61,108 bases of DNA from NCBI RefSeq assembly GCF_004519545.1, contig NZ_SDKM01000030.1:1-61108 (forward strand), given 5' to 3'. The notes under the pieces were generated by a model. It had not been told where the DNA came from and did no database searches. It was given only the letters and a program-made list of their open reading frames with translations. Shown piece after piece: positions 34,977-43,476 of the stretch. How positions within the stretch are numbered: position 1 is the first letter of the stretch; the number at the start of each line of letters is the position of its first letter. The stretch is from Nocardioides guangzhouensis (GTDB lineage: Bacteria > Actinomycetota > Actinomycetes > Propionibacteriales > Nocardioidaceae). The position numbers and the translations under genes were made by a program.

Positions 34977-35771
34977 TCAGATGTCGGCGCCGATCGCGTC
35001 GTCGGCGAGCTCCTCGTCCGTTTCGTTGGCCTCGTCGTAGTGAAGGTAGCGGATGCCTTCGTCGACGGGTCCGTCGTAGCCCACGCGACCGCTCTCGAGC
35101 ACGATCACGCGGTCGCACATCTTCCGCACCGAGCCGGCCGAGTGGGAGACGTAGAACAGCGTGCGACCGCTGTCCCGGATCTCCTGCATCTTCTCCATGC
35201 ACTTCTTCTTGAAGGGCTTGTCACCGACGGCGAGCACCTCGTCGGCGAGGAAGATGTCGGAGTCGACGTGGATGGCGATCGCGAAGCCCAGGCGTGCGGT
35301 CATGCCGGAGCTGTAGTGCCCGACCTGGCTGTCGAGGTGCTGGCCGATGTCGGCGAACTCGGTGATCGAGTCGAACTTCCGCTTCGTCTCCGCCTCGGAC
35401 ATCCCGAGCACCGCGGCGTTGAGGTAGATGTTGTCCCGGCCGCTGAGCTGGCTGTGGAAGCCGGTGCCTGTGGCGATCAGGCCCGCGATCCGTCCGCGGG
35501 TGAGCACCTCGCCGCGGTCCGGCCGCATGATCCCGTTGATCAGCTTGAGCAGCGTCGACTTGCCGGAGCCGTTGAGGCCCATGATGCCGACCGACTCGCC
35601 CTGGCGGACCGTGAAGCTGACGTCGTCGAGGGCCCGGAAGCTGGTGGACAGCACCTGCCGGCGCATCATCGCGACGGTCATCTGCTTCATGGTCCGGTGG
35701 TGGCGCAGCTTGAACTCCTTCGACGCGTGGTCGACGACGATGGAGGCGTTGTGCGGGTAGGGCGGCGGCAT
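34977..35771 (-). CDS. wzt: Polysaccharide-export ABC transporter ATP-binding subunit
   Basis: 264 residues of the TagH/Wzt/RfbE group. It has Walker A GLNGSGKST (near 65-73), the Q-loop region GFHSQLSGRDNIYLNAAVLG, signature YSSGMTARLGFAIAI, Walker B SDIFLADEVLAVGD and switch His in YVSHSAGSVRKMC. There is no C-terminal carbohydrate-binding extension; it ends in an acidic tail. With the permease one base upstream (TGATG overlap), it forms a Wzm/Wzt pair like mycobacterial Rv3781/Rv3783, which exports the lipid-linked galactan. The context with glf and glfT2 supports galactan as cargo. Confidence 0.93.
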   Translation of the reverse strand: MPPPYPHNASIVVDHASKEFKLRHHRTMKQMTVAMMRRQVLSTSFRALDDVSFTVRQGESVGIMGLNGSGKSTLLKLINGIMRPDRGEVLTRGRIAGLIATGTGFHSQLSGRDNIYLNAAVLGMSEAETKRKFDSITEFADIGQHLDSQVGHYSSGMTARLGFAIAIHVDSDIFLADEVLAVGDKPFKKKCMEKMQEIRDSGRTLFYVSHSAGSVRKMCDRVIVLESGRVGYDGPVDEGIRYLHYDEANETDEELADDAIGADI

Positions 35772-36646
35772 CAGAGGCGCTCCGGGATCTTGCTCTCGAA
35801 TCGGGCGAACACCAGCTGGGCGAGCACCAGCACCACCAGTCCGACGCCGAGGTGCGCGAACCCGATCGCGAACAGGTGGCGCGGCATGTTGGTGAGGATG
35901 GTGAGCTCGGGGTCGGAGGTGGTGCCCACCCAGAAACAGCGCTGGAAGAGCAGCACCGCCTCGGCCAGCGGGTTGTAGAGGTAGTAGGGCGCGAACTCTC
36001 CGAAGCGCACCTTCACCAGGCTGTAGGGGTACATCATCGGCACGCTGAACTGGGTGAACATGGTCAGCAGCGAGACCACGTTGCTGAAGTCCCGGAAGAA
36101 CACGTTGGCCACGCTGAAGAGCAGCGCGCACGCGGTGCCCAGGACCGCGATCAGCAGGAAGCCGAGCAGCCCGGCGGCCATGCCGACAGGGTCGGGGGTC
36201 CAGCCCAGCAGCACGCACAGGCCCGTGAGCAGGACCAGGCCCGGGATCACGTGGTACGCCGACACCAGCATCGACGCGACCGGGAACATCTCGCGGGGCA
36301 CCGCCATCTTCTGCACGACGCCCTTGTTCCGGACGATCGAGCGGGTGCCCGAGCTGAAGGTCTCGGTGAAGTAGTGGACGATCACCAGGCCCGCGAAGAG
36401 GTGGATGGCGAAGTTCTCGATGTTCTTGCCCAGGATCACGCCGAAGACGAAGTAGTACATCGCCAGCCGGAAGGCGGGCTGGATGTAGGACCAGAACAAG
36501 CCGAGGAACGAGCCCTGGTAGCGCGCCTGGACCTCGCGCCGGACCAGGAGCCCGAGCAGGTAGCGACGACGGAAGACCTCGAACAGCCCGCTCGAGGCCG
36601 CAGGCGAGGACAGCTGGTCGATCGGCGCCGCGCGATGCTTGCTCAC
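35771..36646 (-). CDS. wzm: Polysaccharide-export ABC transporter permease
   Basis: 291 residues with six predicted membrane helices and the ABC-2 layout: a long cytosolic N-terminus, RRYLLGLLVRREVQARYQGS before the first helix, and IVRNKGVVQKMAVPREMFPV, the conserved coupling loop. It is a Wzm/TagG-type subunit that forms the glycan channel. GTG start overlapping the glfT2 stop (GTGA), and a 1-bp overlap with the ATPase gene, show tight coupling. Confidence 0.92.
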   Translation of the reverse strand: MSKHRAAPIDQLSSPAASSGLFEVFRRRYLLGLLVRREVQARYQGSFLGLFWSYIQPAFRLAMYYFVFGVILGKNIENFAIHLFAGLVIVHYFTETFSSGTRSIVRNKGVVQKMAVPREMFPVASMLVSAYHVIPGLVLLTGLCVLLGWTPDPVGMAAGLLGFLLIAVLGTACALLFSVANVFFRDFSNVVSLLTMFTQFSVPMMYPYSLVKVRFGEFAPYYLYNPLAEAVLLFQRCFWVGTTSDPELTILTNMPRHLFAIGFAHLGVGLVVLVLAQLVFARFESKIPERL

Positions 36647-38679
36647 TCACCCACCTCCGGCGCGATGCCGAAGGTCTCCGACCATGCCTCCTCGGAGGTG
36701 ATCTCGGCGAGCTGGCTGCGGTACTGCTCGGCCAGGAGCGGCCACTCGCGGTGCAGTCGCTGGTGGATCTCGACGGTCTTGCGGAGCATCTCGCGGAACC
36801 GCTCCGGGTCGCGCTGGTAGAGCGCGGCGGAGGTGCCGTCGGGCATGCTGACCACGGCTGCGTCCATCGACGCCAGGCGGTACCACTTGGCGTCCATCGC
36901 CGGCACCACGGCCTCGGGGAACTCCCGCGACAGCGGGCGCACCTTGCGGAGCTGACGCAGCGAGCCGAGCCCGGCCGAGACCAGCTGGGCGGCGCGGCTC
37001 GGGATCTCGGACTGGTCGTCCCTCTTGCGCGGCCGCTCGCGGCGCGGCGGCGGGAACGCGTCGGGGTCGCTCTTCAGCTGCGAGTCGGTGAACGAGGCAC
37101 GGACCTCGCGGATCTCGCCGAGCTTCACCGGCAGGTCCCGGTGCAGGTGCTCCGGGCCCGACAGCACGTCCTCGAGCGCCTGGTGGCGGAGCTCGACCGT
37201 GGAGTACTGCATGGAGACCAGGTGCTTGACCTGGTGGTTGAACGACTCCCGGACCAGCCGCCCGCCGTGCTTGTACGGCGAGTGGAGGAGCGCCGCGACG
37301 AAGCGGTTGCGCTGGTGGTAGTAGGCCTGCCAGTCGAGCGCGTCGTTCTTGTCGGTCCACGGCACGTGCCAGACGGCGGCACCGGGCAGGGTGACGGTCG
37401 GGTAGCCCGCGGCCTGGGCGCGGACGCCGTACTCGCTGTCGTCCCACTTGATGAACAGCGGCAGGCCGAGGCCGATCTCGCGGACCACGCTGGTCGGGAT
37501 CAGGCACAGGAACCACGGGTTGAAGTCGACGTCGACCCGACGGTGCAGCCAGCGGGTGCTGCGCAGGTTGCGGGCACCGAAGTCCCAGTCGGGCTCGACC
37601 GACGGCGGGGACATCCACCAGAAGCGGTAGCGGTTCACGATCTCGCCGTAGCTGTGCAGCCGCGACTTGGAGAAGATGCTGAACATGTGGCCGCCGACGA
37701 TGGTCGGGCGGCGGGCCAGGTCGCCGAAGGTGACCGTGCGCAGGATCGACTCGGGCTCGGCGACGATGTCGTCGTCCAGGAACAGGACGTACGTCGAGCG
37801 GTCGGCGCGCAGGGTCTCGAGCTGGGCACGGGCGAAGCCGCCGGAGCCGCCGAGGTTGGCCTGCTCGATGACGCGCAGCCGGCCCTCGAGGGAGGCCTCG
37901 GCCTTGGCGAAGTGCGGGTCGTCGACGACCTTCTTCGTGCCCTGCTCCATGACCAGGACCTCGTCGAGCAGCGACCGCACCTCGTCGTCTGCGCCGAGCT
38001 GGCCGATCAGCTTGGCGCAGAAGTCGGGCCGGTTCATGGTGGTGATGCCGACGGTGACGGTGCCGGGCTCGGCACGGTCGGCCGGGACCTCGGCGTCCCA
38101 GACCGCCTCCTCGAGGATCGCGTCCTCGTCGTCGGCGATGACGTCGAACCAGTACCACCCACCGTCCTGGAACGGGATCAGCGACAGGTCGAACTCGAAG
38201 GTCGTGCGCTCGTGGGAGGTCGAGGTCTGCGAGTCGACCCGCTGCGAGCGGCCGTTTGCCATCGACCGGTAGACGACGACGTGGGCGCCGGCGCCGGAGA
38301 CGGTGACCGTGAGGCGGATGTCGGTGACCACGGTCCAGCGGCGCCAGTAGCCGGCCGCGAAGCCGTTGAAGTAGGTGCCGAGCGACAGGTGGGTGCCGGC
38401 GTCCACGCGCAGCCGGTGGCGGCCGAGGATCGCGTCGCCGCGCATCGAGGTGCCGGCGCCGGTGGACTGGCGCAGGGCGGCCTTGTTGAGCGCCTTGGCG
38501 GACCTGTTGCCGCCGATGGAGTCCCGGTCGGCGTCGAGCACGGCGGCCTCGCTGTCGACGTACAGCGGGATGACGTCGAGGTCGCGGTCGACCGGCAGGA
38601 CGAAACGCTGGAGGACCCGGCGCACGGTCTGGGGGGCGGTCGGCTCGGTCGTCGGCTGGGTGCGTGCGGTGTCGGTCAT
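36643..38679 (-). CDS. glfT2: Galactofuranosyltransferase GlfT2
   Basis: 678 residues from ATG 38679 (ATGA overlap with glf). N-terminal beta-sandwich (to about 200), then a GT-A domain: VTVGITTMNRPDFCAKLIG, LFLDDDIVAEPE with Asp302-304 as the metal-binding DDD, and IKWDDSEYGVRAQ with WDD near 412. The HVPWTDKNDALDWQAYYHQR segment and a helical C-terminal domain follow. GlfT2 polymerises UDP-galactofuranose into alternating beta-1,5/1,6 galactan at the inner membrane face. The length is close to the mycobacterial enzyme (637). It sits between glf and the exporter. Confidence 0.94.
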   Translation of the reverse strand: MTDTARTQPTTEPTAPQTVRRVLQRFVLPVDRDLDVIPLYVDSEAAVLDADRDSIGGNRSAKALNKAALRQSTGAGTSMRGDAILGRHRLRVDAGTHLSLGTYFNGFAAGYWRRWTVVTDIRLTVTVSGAGAHVVVYRSMANGRSQRVDSQTSTSHERTTFEFDLSLIPFQDGGWYWFDVIADDEDAILEEAVWDAEVPADRAEPGTVTVGITTMNRPDFCAKLIGQLGADDEVRSLLDEVLVMEQGTKKVVDDPHFAKAEASLEGRLRVIEQANLGGSGGFARAQLETLRADRSTYVLFLDDDIVAEPESILRTVTFGDLARRPTIVGGHMFSIFSKSRLHSYGEIVNRYRFWWMSPPSVEPDWDFGARNLRSTRWLHRRVDVDFNPWFLCLIPTSVVREIGLGLPLFIKWDDSEYGVRAQAAGYPTVTLPGAAVWHVPWTDKNDALDWQAYYHQRNRFVAALLHSPYKHGGRLVRESFNHQVKHLVSMQYSTVELRHQALEDVLSGPEHLHRDLPVKLGEIREVRASFTDSQLKSDPDAFPPPRRERPRKRDDQSEIPSRAAQLVSAGLGSLRQLRKVRPLSREFPEAVVPAMDAKWYRLASMDAAVVSMPDGTSAALYQRDPERFREMLRKTVEIHQRLHREWPLLAEQYRSQLAEITSEEAWSETFGIAPEVGE

Positions 38680-39851
38680 TCGTCCACTCCCCCGCTGGTC
38701 AGCGGCGCACCCTCGGCGAAGTGCGGCCTGAGCTTGTTCTCGAACATCGTGAGCGCGGACCCGATGGCCATGTGCATGTCGAGGTACTTGTAGGTGCCGA
38801 GGCGGCCGCCGAAGAGCACCATCGGCTCCTTCTTGGCGAGCTCGCGGTAGCGCAGCAGCTTCTCGCGGTCGTCGGCGGTGTTGATCGGGTAGTAGGGCTC
38901 GTCGTGGTCCTCGGCGAAGCGGGAGTACTCGTGGACGATGACGGTCTTGCCCGAGATGTAGGTGCGCTCGGGGTGGAAGTGCCTGAACTCGTGGATCCGG
39001 GTCCACGGCACGTCCTGGTCGTTGTAGTTCATCACCGCGCAGCCCTGGAAGTCGTCGACCTCCTTCACCTCGGCCTCGAGGTCGACGGTGCGCCAGGACA
39101 GGCGGCCCTCGGAGTGCCCGAAGTACTCGTCGACGGGGCCGGTGTAGACGATCGGGACCCGGCCCTTCCACTCCTCGGCGACGTCGAAGAAGTCGGTCTC
39201 GAGGCGCACCTCGATGTTGGGGTGGTCGGCCATCTTCTCGAGCCAGGCGGTGTAGCCGTCGACCGGGAGACCTTCGTACTTGTCGTTGAACCAGCGGTTG
39301 TCGAAGTTGTAGCGCACCGGGAGCCGCGTGATGATGTCCGCGCTCAGCTTGGTGGGGTCGGTCTGCCACTGCTTGGCGGTGTAGCCCTTGATGAACGCCT
39401 CGTAGAGCGGGCGGCCGATCAGGGAGATCGCCTTCTCCTCGAGGTTCTCCGCGTCCGCGGTGTCGATCTCGCTGGCCTGCTCGGAGATCAGCGCCTTCGC
39501 CTCGTCGGGGGTGTGGCTCTTGCCGAAGAACTGGTTGATCAGCCCGAGGTTCATCGGCAGCGAGTAGACCTGGCCGGCGTACTGGCCGAAGACCCGGTGC
39601 TGGTAGTTCGTGAAGCTGGTGAACCGGTTGACGTACTCCCAGACCTTCTCGTTGGAGGTGTGGAAGAGGTGCGCGCCGTAGACGTGCACCTCGATCCCGG
39701 TCTCGGGGTCGGCCTCGCTGTAGGCGTTGCCCCCGAGGTGGTGGCGACGCTCGAGCACGAGCACGTTGAGGCCGAGCTCGTTGGCACAGCGTTCGGCGAT
39801 GGTCAGTCCGAAGAACCCGGATCCGACGACGACGAGGTCAGGGGTGGACAA
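38676..39851 (-). CDS. glf: UDP-galactopyranose mutase
   Basis: 391 residues. The FAD-binding Rossmann start is VVVGSGFFGLTIAERCANEL with VLVLERRHHLGGNAYSE; conserved blocks VHVYGAHLFHTSNEKVW, YQHRVFGQYAGQVYSLPMNL and the C-terminal RLGTYKYLDMHMAIGSAL follow. The reduced flavin forms a covalent sugar adduct and converts UDP-galactopyranose to UDP-galactofuranose, the donor for GlfT1/GlfT2. It is translationally coupled to glfT2. Confidence 0.97.
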   Translation of the reverse strand: MSTPDLVVVGSGFFGLTIAERCANELGLNVLVLERRHHLGGNAYSEADPETGIEVHVYGAHLFHTSNEKVWEYVNRFTSFTNYQHRVFGQYAGQVYSLPMNLGLINQFFGKSHTPDEAKALISEQASEIDTADAENLEEKAISLIGRPLYEAFIKGYTAKQWQTDPTKLSADIITRLPVRYNFDNRWFNDKYEGLPVDGYTAWLEKMADHPNIEVRLETDFFDVAEEWKGRVPIVYTGPVDEYFGHSEGRLSWRTVDLEAEVKEVDDFQGCAVMNYNDQDVPWTRIHEFRHFHPERTYISGKTVIVHEYSRFAEDHDEPYYPINTADDREKLLRYRELAKKEPMVLFGGRLGTYKYLDMHMAIGSALTMFENKLRPHFAEGAPLTSGGVDE

Positions 39852-39888
39852 GGGCGTTTTCTCCTAGGGATCGGCGCAGTGCGCCAGT

Positions 39889-40863
39889 CTACGGTCCGAA
39901 GTGGCGCTCCCCCGATTCGCCGGCGCGGCCCGGCCGGCTCTCCGGTGAGAGCTCCCGCATGCCGCGGGCGGCTTTCATGGCACGGATCACGTTCGAGGCC
40001 TCCGCCTTCCCGCCGCGCAGCGGGCTCAGCAGCACCACGGCGAGCGTGATCAGCAGGGGCTTGAGACGCACCGCTGCGTTCTCGCCGTACCGCAGGTGCA
40101 CGACGAACAGGTTGCGGTACATGTAGAAGCCCTTCCACGTGTCCAGCGCGTGCTGCTGGTCGAAGTCGAGCTGCCGCACGAGCACCGCGTCGCGGACCGC
40201 CGCGATCGGGAAGCCGGCCCGGCGGGCGCGGATCGCGAAGTCGACGTCGTCGTAGAAGATGAAGTACGCCGGATCCGGCAGGCCGATCGCGTCGACCACG
40301 CGGCGGTGCACCAGGAACCCCTCGAACGCGACGACCTGCACGGGCACCTCGGCCGGCATCGCCGCGCGGGTGCGGTAGCGGGTCTCGACGGAGTCGGTCT
40401 TGGGCCGGATCGCGAGCGGGTTGCGCAGGTCGAAGACCACCGCGGACTTCTCGACGAGGTGGCCCCGCCGGTCCTCGCGGACCGCCATCAGGCACGGGCC
40501 GTCGTGCTCGAGCATCCGCTCGAGGCAGTCCGGGGCCGGGACCACGTCGTCGTCCATGAGCCAGATCCGGTCGAACCCGGCCTCGTGCGCGAGCCGCAGG
40601 CCGAGGTGGAACCCGCCGGCGCCGCCGAGGTTCTCCTCGCTGTGGGTGACCCGCAGCGGCAGGTCGGTGCGGGCGTCGAGCACCTCGCGGGTGTGGTCGG
40701 TGCTGGCGTTGTCGACCACGAGCACGGCGTCGGGGCGCCGGGTCTGGGTGGCCAGCCCGTCGAGCATGCCCACCAGCAGGTCCGCCCGGTTGTAGGTGAC
40801 GACGACCACCGCGACGGTCTCGTGCGGTGGTTTCGAGACGCTCGTTCCTCGCTCCTCAACCAC
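39889..40863 (-). CDS. GT2 glycosyltransferase, GlfT1-like (second of two)
   Basis: 324 residues. GT-A motifs are VAVVVVTYNRADLLVGMLDG, VLVVDNASTDHTREVL, SEENLGGAGGFHLGL, IWLMDDDVVPAPDCL (DDD) and YFIFYDDVDFAIRARRAG. These are shared with mycobacterial GlfT1 (Rv3782), which adds the first galactofuranose residues to the lipid-linked linker. A basic, hydrophobic C-terminal segment (LLITLAVVLLSPLRGGK) may touch the membrane. The GTG start and first 12 codons lie inside a dispersed intergenic-type repeat (40829-40864), so the true N-terminus is less certain. It overlaps the upstream gene by 8 bp. Confidence 0.87.
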   Translation of the reverse strand: MVEERGTSVSKPPHETVAVVVVTYNRADLLVGMLDGLATQTRRPDAVLVVDNASTDHTREVLDARTDLPLRVTHSEENLGGAGGFHLGLRLAHEAGFDRIWLMDDDVVPAPDCLERMLEHDGPCLMAVREDRRGHLVEKSAVVFDLRNPLAIRPKTDSVETRYRTRAAMPAEVPVQVVAFEGFLVHRRVVDAIGLPDPAYFIFYDDVDFAIRARRAGFPIAAVRDAVLVRQLDFDQQHALDTWKGFYMYRNLFVVHLRYGENAAVRLKPLLITLAVVLLSPLRGGKAEASNVIRAMKAARGMRELSPESRPGRAGESGERHFGP

Positions 40864-40864
40864 C
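40829..40864. repeat. Dispersed actinobacterial GAGACGCTCG repeat at a gene junction
   Basis: The 36-bp sequence begins GGTTTCGAGACGCTCGTTCC and ends CGCTCCTCAACCACC; its ends are imperfectly inverted (GGTTtcGAG / CTCAACC). Very similar sequences are, to my knowledge, abundant intergenic repeats in Nocardioides and other actinobacteria. Here it lies across the end of one glycosyltransferase gene and the start of the next, supplying a stop codon (40856-40858) and the GTG start (40863). Confidence 0.7.
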
Positions 40865-41785
40865 GAGGAACCTCCGGTGCCCGGTGAAGTCGCCGCGCAG
40901 GCCGGCCCGGACTGCCTCGGCGCTGAGCCGCAGCCGGCCCGCGTCCGGCCGGGTGAAGGTGTAGAACCACACCGTCTTGACCAGGAACGCCAGCACCGCC
41001 GGCCAGCCGCGGTAGTCGCGCAGGTTGACGGTGTTGTTGCGGGCCATGCAGTAGTGCTTGAGGTCGCTCGGGCTGTGGTTGTACGTCGTGCGGCCGAACA
41101 TCAGCGGCGTGCCGAGGTCGTCGGTGGCCGGGTGCAGGAAGTGGCTGTCGACCACGGTGCCGGTGCGGGCGCCGGCCCGACGTGACCGCCAGAGGTACTC
41201 CACGTCGTCACCCCAGATGAAGAACTCCTCGCGGGGCAGCCCGATCCGGCCGGCGAGGTCGGCGGTCACCAGGACCCCGTTGAAGGGGATCACGACGTCC
41301 GGGATGACGCCGTCGACCGCGGCCGCCTCGACCTCGGCCATCCGGTGCACGACGGCGGCCCGCCCGGGGAGCCGGATCGGGAAGCAGAGCCGCGAGGGCT
41401 CCTGCTCGGCGAGCACGGCCGGCCCCCAGAAGTCGAACTCGCCCTGGTGCTCGAGGAGCAGGTCGAGGCAGCCGGTGGCCGGCACCCCGTCGTCGTCCAT
41501 CAGCCAGAGCAGGTCGGCGCCGCGCTGCAGCGCGATCCGCATGCCCGCGTGGAACCCGCCGGCGCCGCCGAGGTTCTCCTCCAGCGTCACCCCGTGCAGG
41601 TCCGCCTGGTCCGCCAGCCACGCACCCGTGCCGTCCGTGGAGGCGTTGTCGACGACCACGATCTCGGCCAGCCGCGGCGTCCGCCGGAGCTCGTCGACGA
41701 GCCTCTCGAGCAGGGCGCGCCGGTTGAACGTCACGACGACCGCGACGATCCGGGGCGGGGTGGGGGCGGGAGGCACGGCGACCAC
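40856..41785 (-). CDS. GT2 glycosyltransferase, GlfT1-like (first of two)
   Basis: 309 residues. GT-A motifs are IVAVVVTFNRRALLERLVDE, IVVVDNASTDGTGAWLAD, LEENLGGAGGFHAGMRI, LLWLMDDDGVPATGCL (DDD) and EEFFIWGDDVEYLWRSRRAG. The match of WLMDDDG and IWGDDVEY to GlfT1 (Rv3782 type) is better than in the next gene, so this is the stronger GlfT1 candidate, with rhamnosyl-GlcNAc lipid as presumed acceptor. The paralogue downstream shares the same order of motifs, so one copy probably arose by duplication. An LCP gene lies 111 bp upstream. Confidence 0.88.
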   Translation of the reverse strand: MVAVPPAPTPPRIVAVVVTFNRRALLERLVDELRRTPRLAEIVVVDNASTDGTGAWLADQADLHGVTLEENLGGAGGFHAGMRIALQRGADLLWLMDDDGVPATGCLDLLLEHQGEFDFWGPAVLAEQEPSRLCFPIRLPGRAAVVHRMAEVEAAAVDGVIPDVVIPFNGVLVTADLAGRIGLPREEFFIWGDDVEYLWRSRRAGARTGTVVDSHFLHPATDDLGTPLMFGRTTYNHSPSDLKHYCMARNNTVNLRDYRGWPAVLAFLVKTVWFYTFTRPDAGRLRLSAEAVRAGLRGDFTGHRRFLGG

Positions 41786-41823
41786 CCTAGAGGCCCCTCC
41801 TCGGGCTCCGTACCCGGAGGTTC

Positions 41824-41898
41824 GGCACCGGGTGGCGCGGCACCCGGTGGCTCGGCCCGCAGTGGCCGGGCAGGCGGTGGCTGGGCACCCAGGGCGTC
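41824..41898. repeat. Five imperfect 15-bp tandem repeats
   Basis: Units start at 41824, 41839, 41854, 41869 and 41884, each beginning GGC and most holding GGTGGC/AGTGGC at the same position. They fill most of the 111-bp gap between the LCP gene stop and the glycosyltransferase start. Confidence 0.7.
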
Positions 41899-43381
41899 AG
41901 CACGCAGCGGACAGGTCGTCGGAGGCGTTCGCGGCGTACCCGCCGTCCCGCGTGCCGAGCGAGCCGCCGGTCTGCACCTGCTGCTTCTTCTTGCCGGCCT
42001 TCGTCGCGGGGCGTCCCTCGGACTTCGCGATCGCCTTCTCGACCATCGACCGGATCTTGGGGAGGTCCGGGTCGGCGGTGTTGATGACGGGCGGCACGAT
42101 CGAGACGGTCGACATCTTCTGGCTCTTGGCCTTCAGCGCGAGCTCCGCGAAGGGGGCGAGCTCGCTGCGCGGCAGGTTGGTCTCGATCATGCCGCTGGTG
42201 GCCTTGGCGATGTCACCGAAGTTGCGGACCGCCCGCTGGGGGCTGACCTGGGTGAGCAGGGCGTTCATCACGCACTTCTGCCGGGCCATCCGCGAGTAGT
42301 CGTCGGAACCCTCGCGGGCCCGCGCGAACCAGAGGGCGTCGTGGCCGTTCAGCTTGCGGGTGCCCGGCTTGATGTAGCCGGTCACGTCGGACCCGAGCCC
42401 GCCGACCGGGATCGGCGCCCGAACGGTCAGGGTGACCCCACCCACCGCGTCGACCAGGTCCTTGAAGCCCTGGAGGTTGACCATCGCCCAGTAGTTGATC
42501 TCGAGGCCGGTGATGCCCTCGATGGCCATGATCGTCGCGTCCACGCCGGGGGTCTTCGAGCTCCCGAACAGCTCCTTGTTGTCGCCGGCCCACGTGCTCA
42601 CGCCGTTGAGGTAGCAGCCCTCGCAGTCGAAGCCGTCGGGGAACTGCTCGTCCATGACCGAGCCGGGGGCGAACCGGAAGTTCTCCAGGTTGCGCGGCAG
42701 GCCGACGAGGACCGTCTTGCCGGTCTCCTCGTCGATGCTGGCCACCGTCATCGAGTCCGGGCGCAGGCCCCAGCGGCCGGCGCCGGAGTCGCCGCCGAGC
42801 AGCAGCACGTTGTAGCGGCCGTGGTGGGCGTCGGAGGCTGCGCCGTTGCCGAACACGGTGACCACGAAGTCGCGGTAGACCCCGACCTGGTGGGCGCCGA
42901 AGAGCAGCGTGCCCGCGACCGTGAAGCAGAGCATGCCGTTGATGCCGACCACCGCGAGCCGCTGGTCCTTGAGCAGGGTGAGCGGCTCACCGAGCCGCCA
43001 GGCGTCGATGAAGAGCAGTGCCCAGCCGATGGCGACCAGCATCATCATGGTCTTGAGCACCTCGAGCAGGAACGGGCTGGCGCCGACCCGGAACGCGAAC
43101 CCGTGCCAGACCAGGCTGAGCAGCAGCAGGCCGAGGCCGACCGCGAGCAGCGCGAACCAGATGCGCAGTGCGATCCGGCCGACCTTCCGGTTGCCGGCGA
43201 CCAGCTGCGCGGAGCCGGGCAGCACCAGCGTCATCACCATCAGCGTGATCGCCCGTCGGAACCGCACCTTGGCCGCACGGTCCGGCGTGCGGCGGGTGCG
43301 CGCGTCGGCGCCGCTGGGGCTGGTGCTGCTGGACTGCTCGGTGGGCTGACCGTGCGACCCGGGGGAAGGAACGGGCGGCAT
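41897..43381 (-). CDS. LytR-CpsA-Psr (LCP) family wall-polymer ligase with N-terminal membrane helices
   Basis: 494 residues from ATG 43381 with GAGAGG upstream. After a Ser-rich cytosolic start come four hydrophobic segments (ITLMVMTLVLPGSAQLV, LALLAVGLGLLLLSLVW-type, LKTMMMLVAIGWALLFI, GMLCFTVAGTLLFGA), then the LCP domain (about 195-390): YNVLLLGGDSGAGRWGLRPD, VLVGLPRNLENFRFAPGS, NYWAMVNLQGFKDLVDAVGG and LWFARAREGSDDYSRMARQK, with the Arg/Asp residues that bind the polyprenyl pyrophosphate. LCP enzymes attach secondary polymers to peptidoglycan. Directly upstream of glf/glfT genes, it is the likely galactan ligase. Confidence 0.92.
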   Translation of the reverse strand: MPPVPSPGSHGQPTEQSSSTSPSGADARTRRTPDRAAKVRFRRAITLMVMTLVLPGSAQLVAGNRKVGRIALRIWFALLAVGLGLLLLSLVWHGFAFRVGASPFLLEVLKTMMMLVAIGWALLFIDAWRLGEPLTLLKDQRLAVVGINGMLCFTVAGTLLFGAHQVGVYRDFVVTVFGNGAASDAHHGRYNVLLLGGDSGAGRWGLRPDSMTVASIDEETGKTVLVGLPRNLENFRFAPGSVMDEQFPDGFDCEGCYLNGVSTWAGDNKELFGSSKTPGVDATIMAIEGITGLEINYWAMVNLQGFKDLVDAVGGVTLTVRAPIPVGGLGSDVTGYIKPGTRKLNGHDALWFARAREGSDDYSRMARQKCVMNALLTQVSPQRAVRNFGDIAKATSGMIETNLPRSELAPFAELALKAKSQKMSTVSIVPPVINTADPDLPKIRSMVEKAIAKSEGRPATKAGKKKQQVQTGGSLGTRDGGYAANASDDLSAAC

Positions 43382-43476
43382 CGACGAACCTCTCTGCTGG
43401 GGAAGCGTGCTCGACGACCGGTGGTACGCCAGTATCACCAGTCACAGCCGCCACAGCCGCCACGGCGCGCCGGTGG

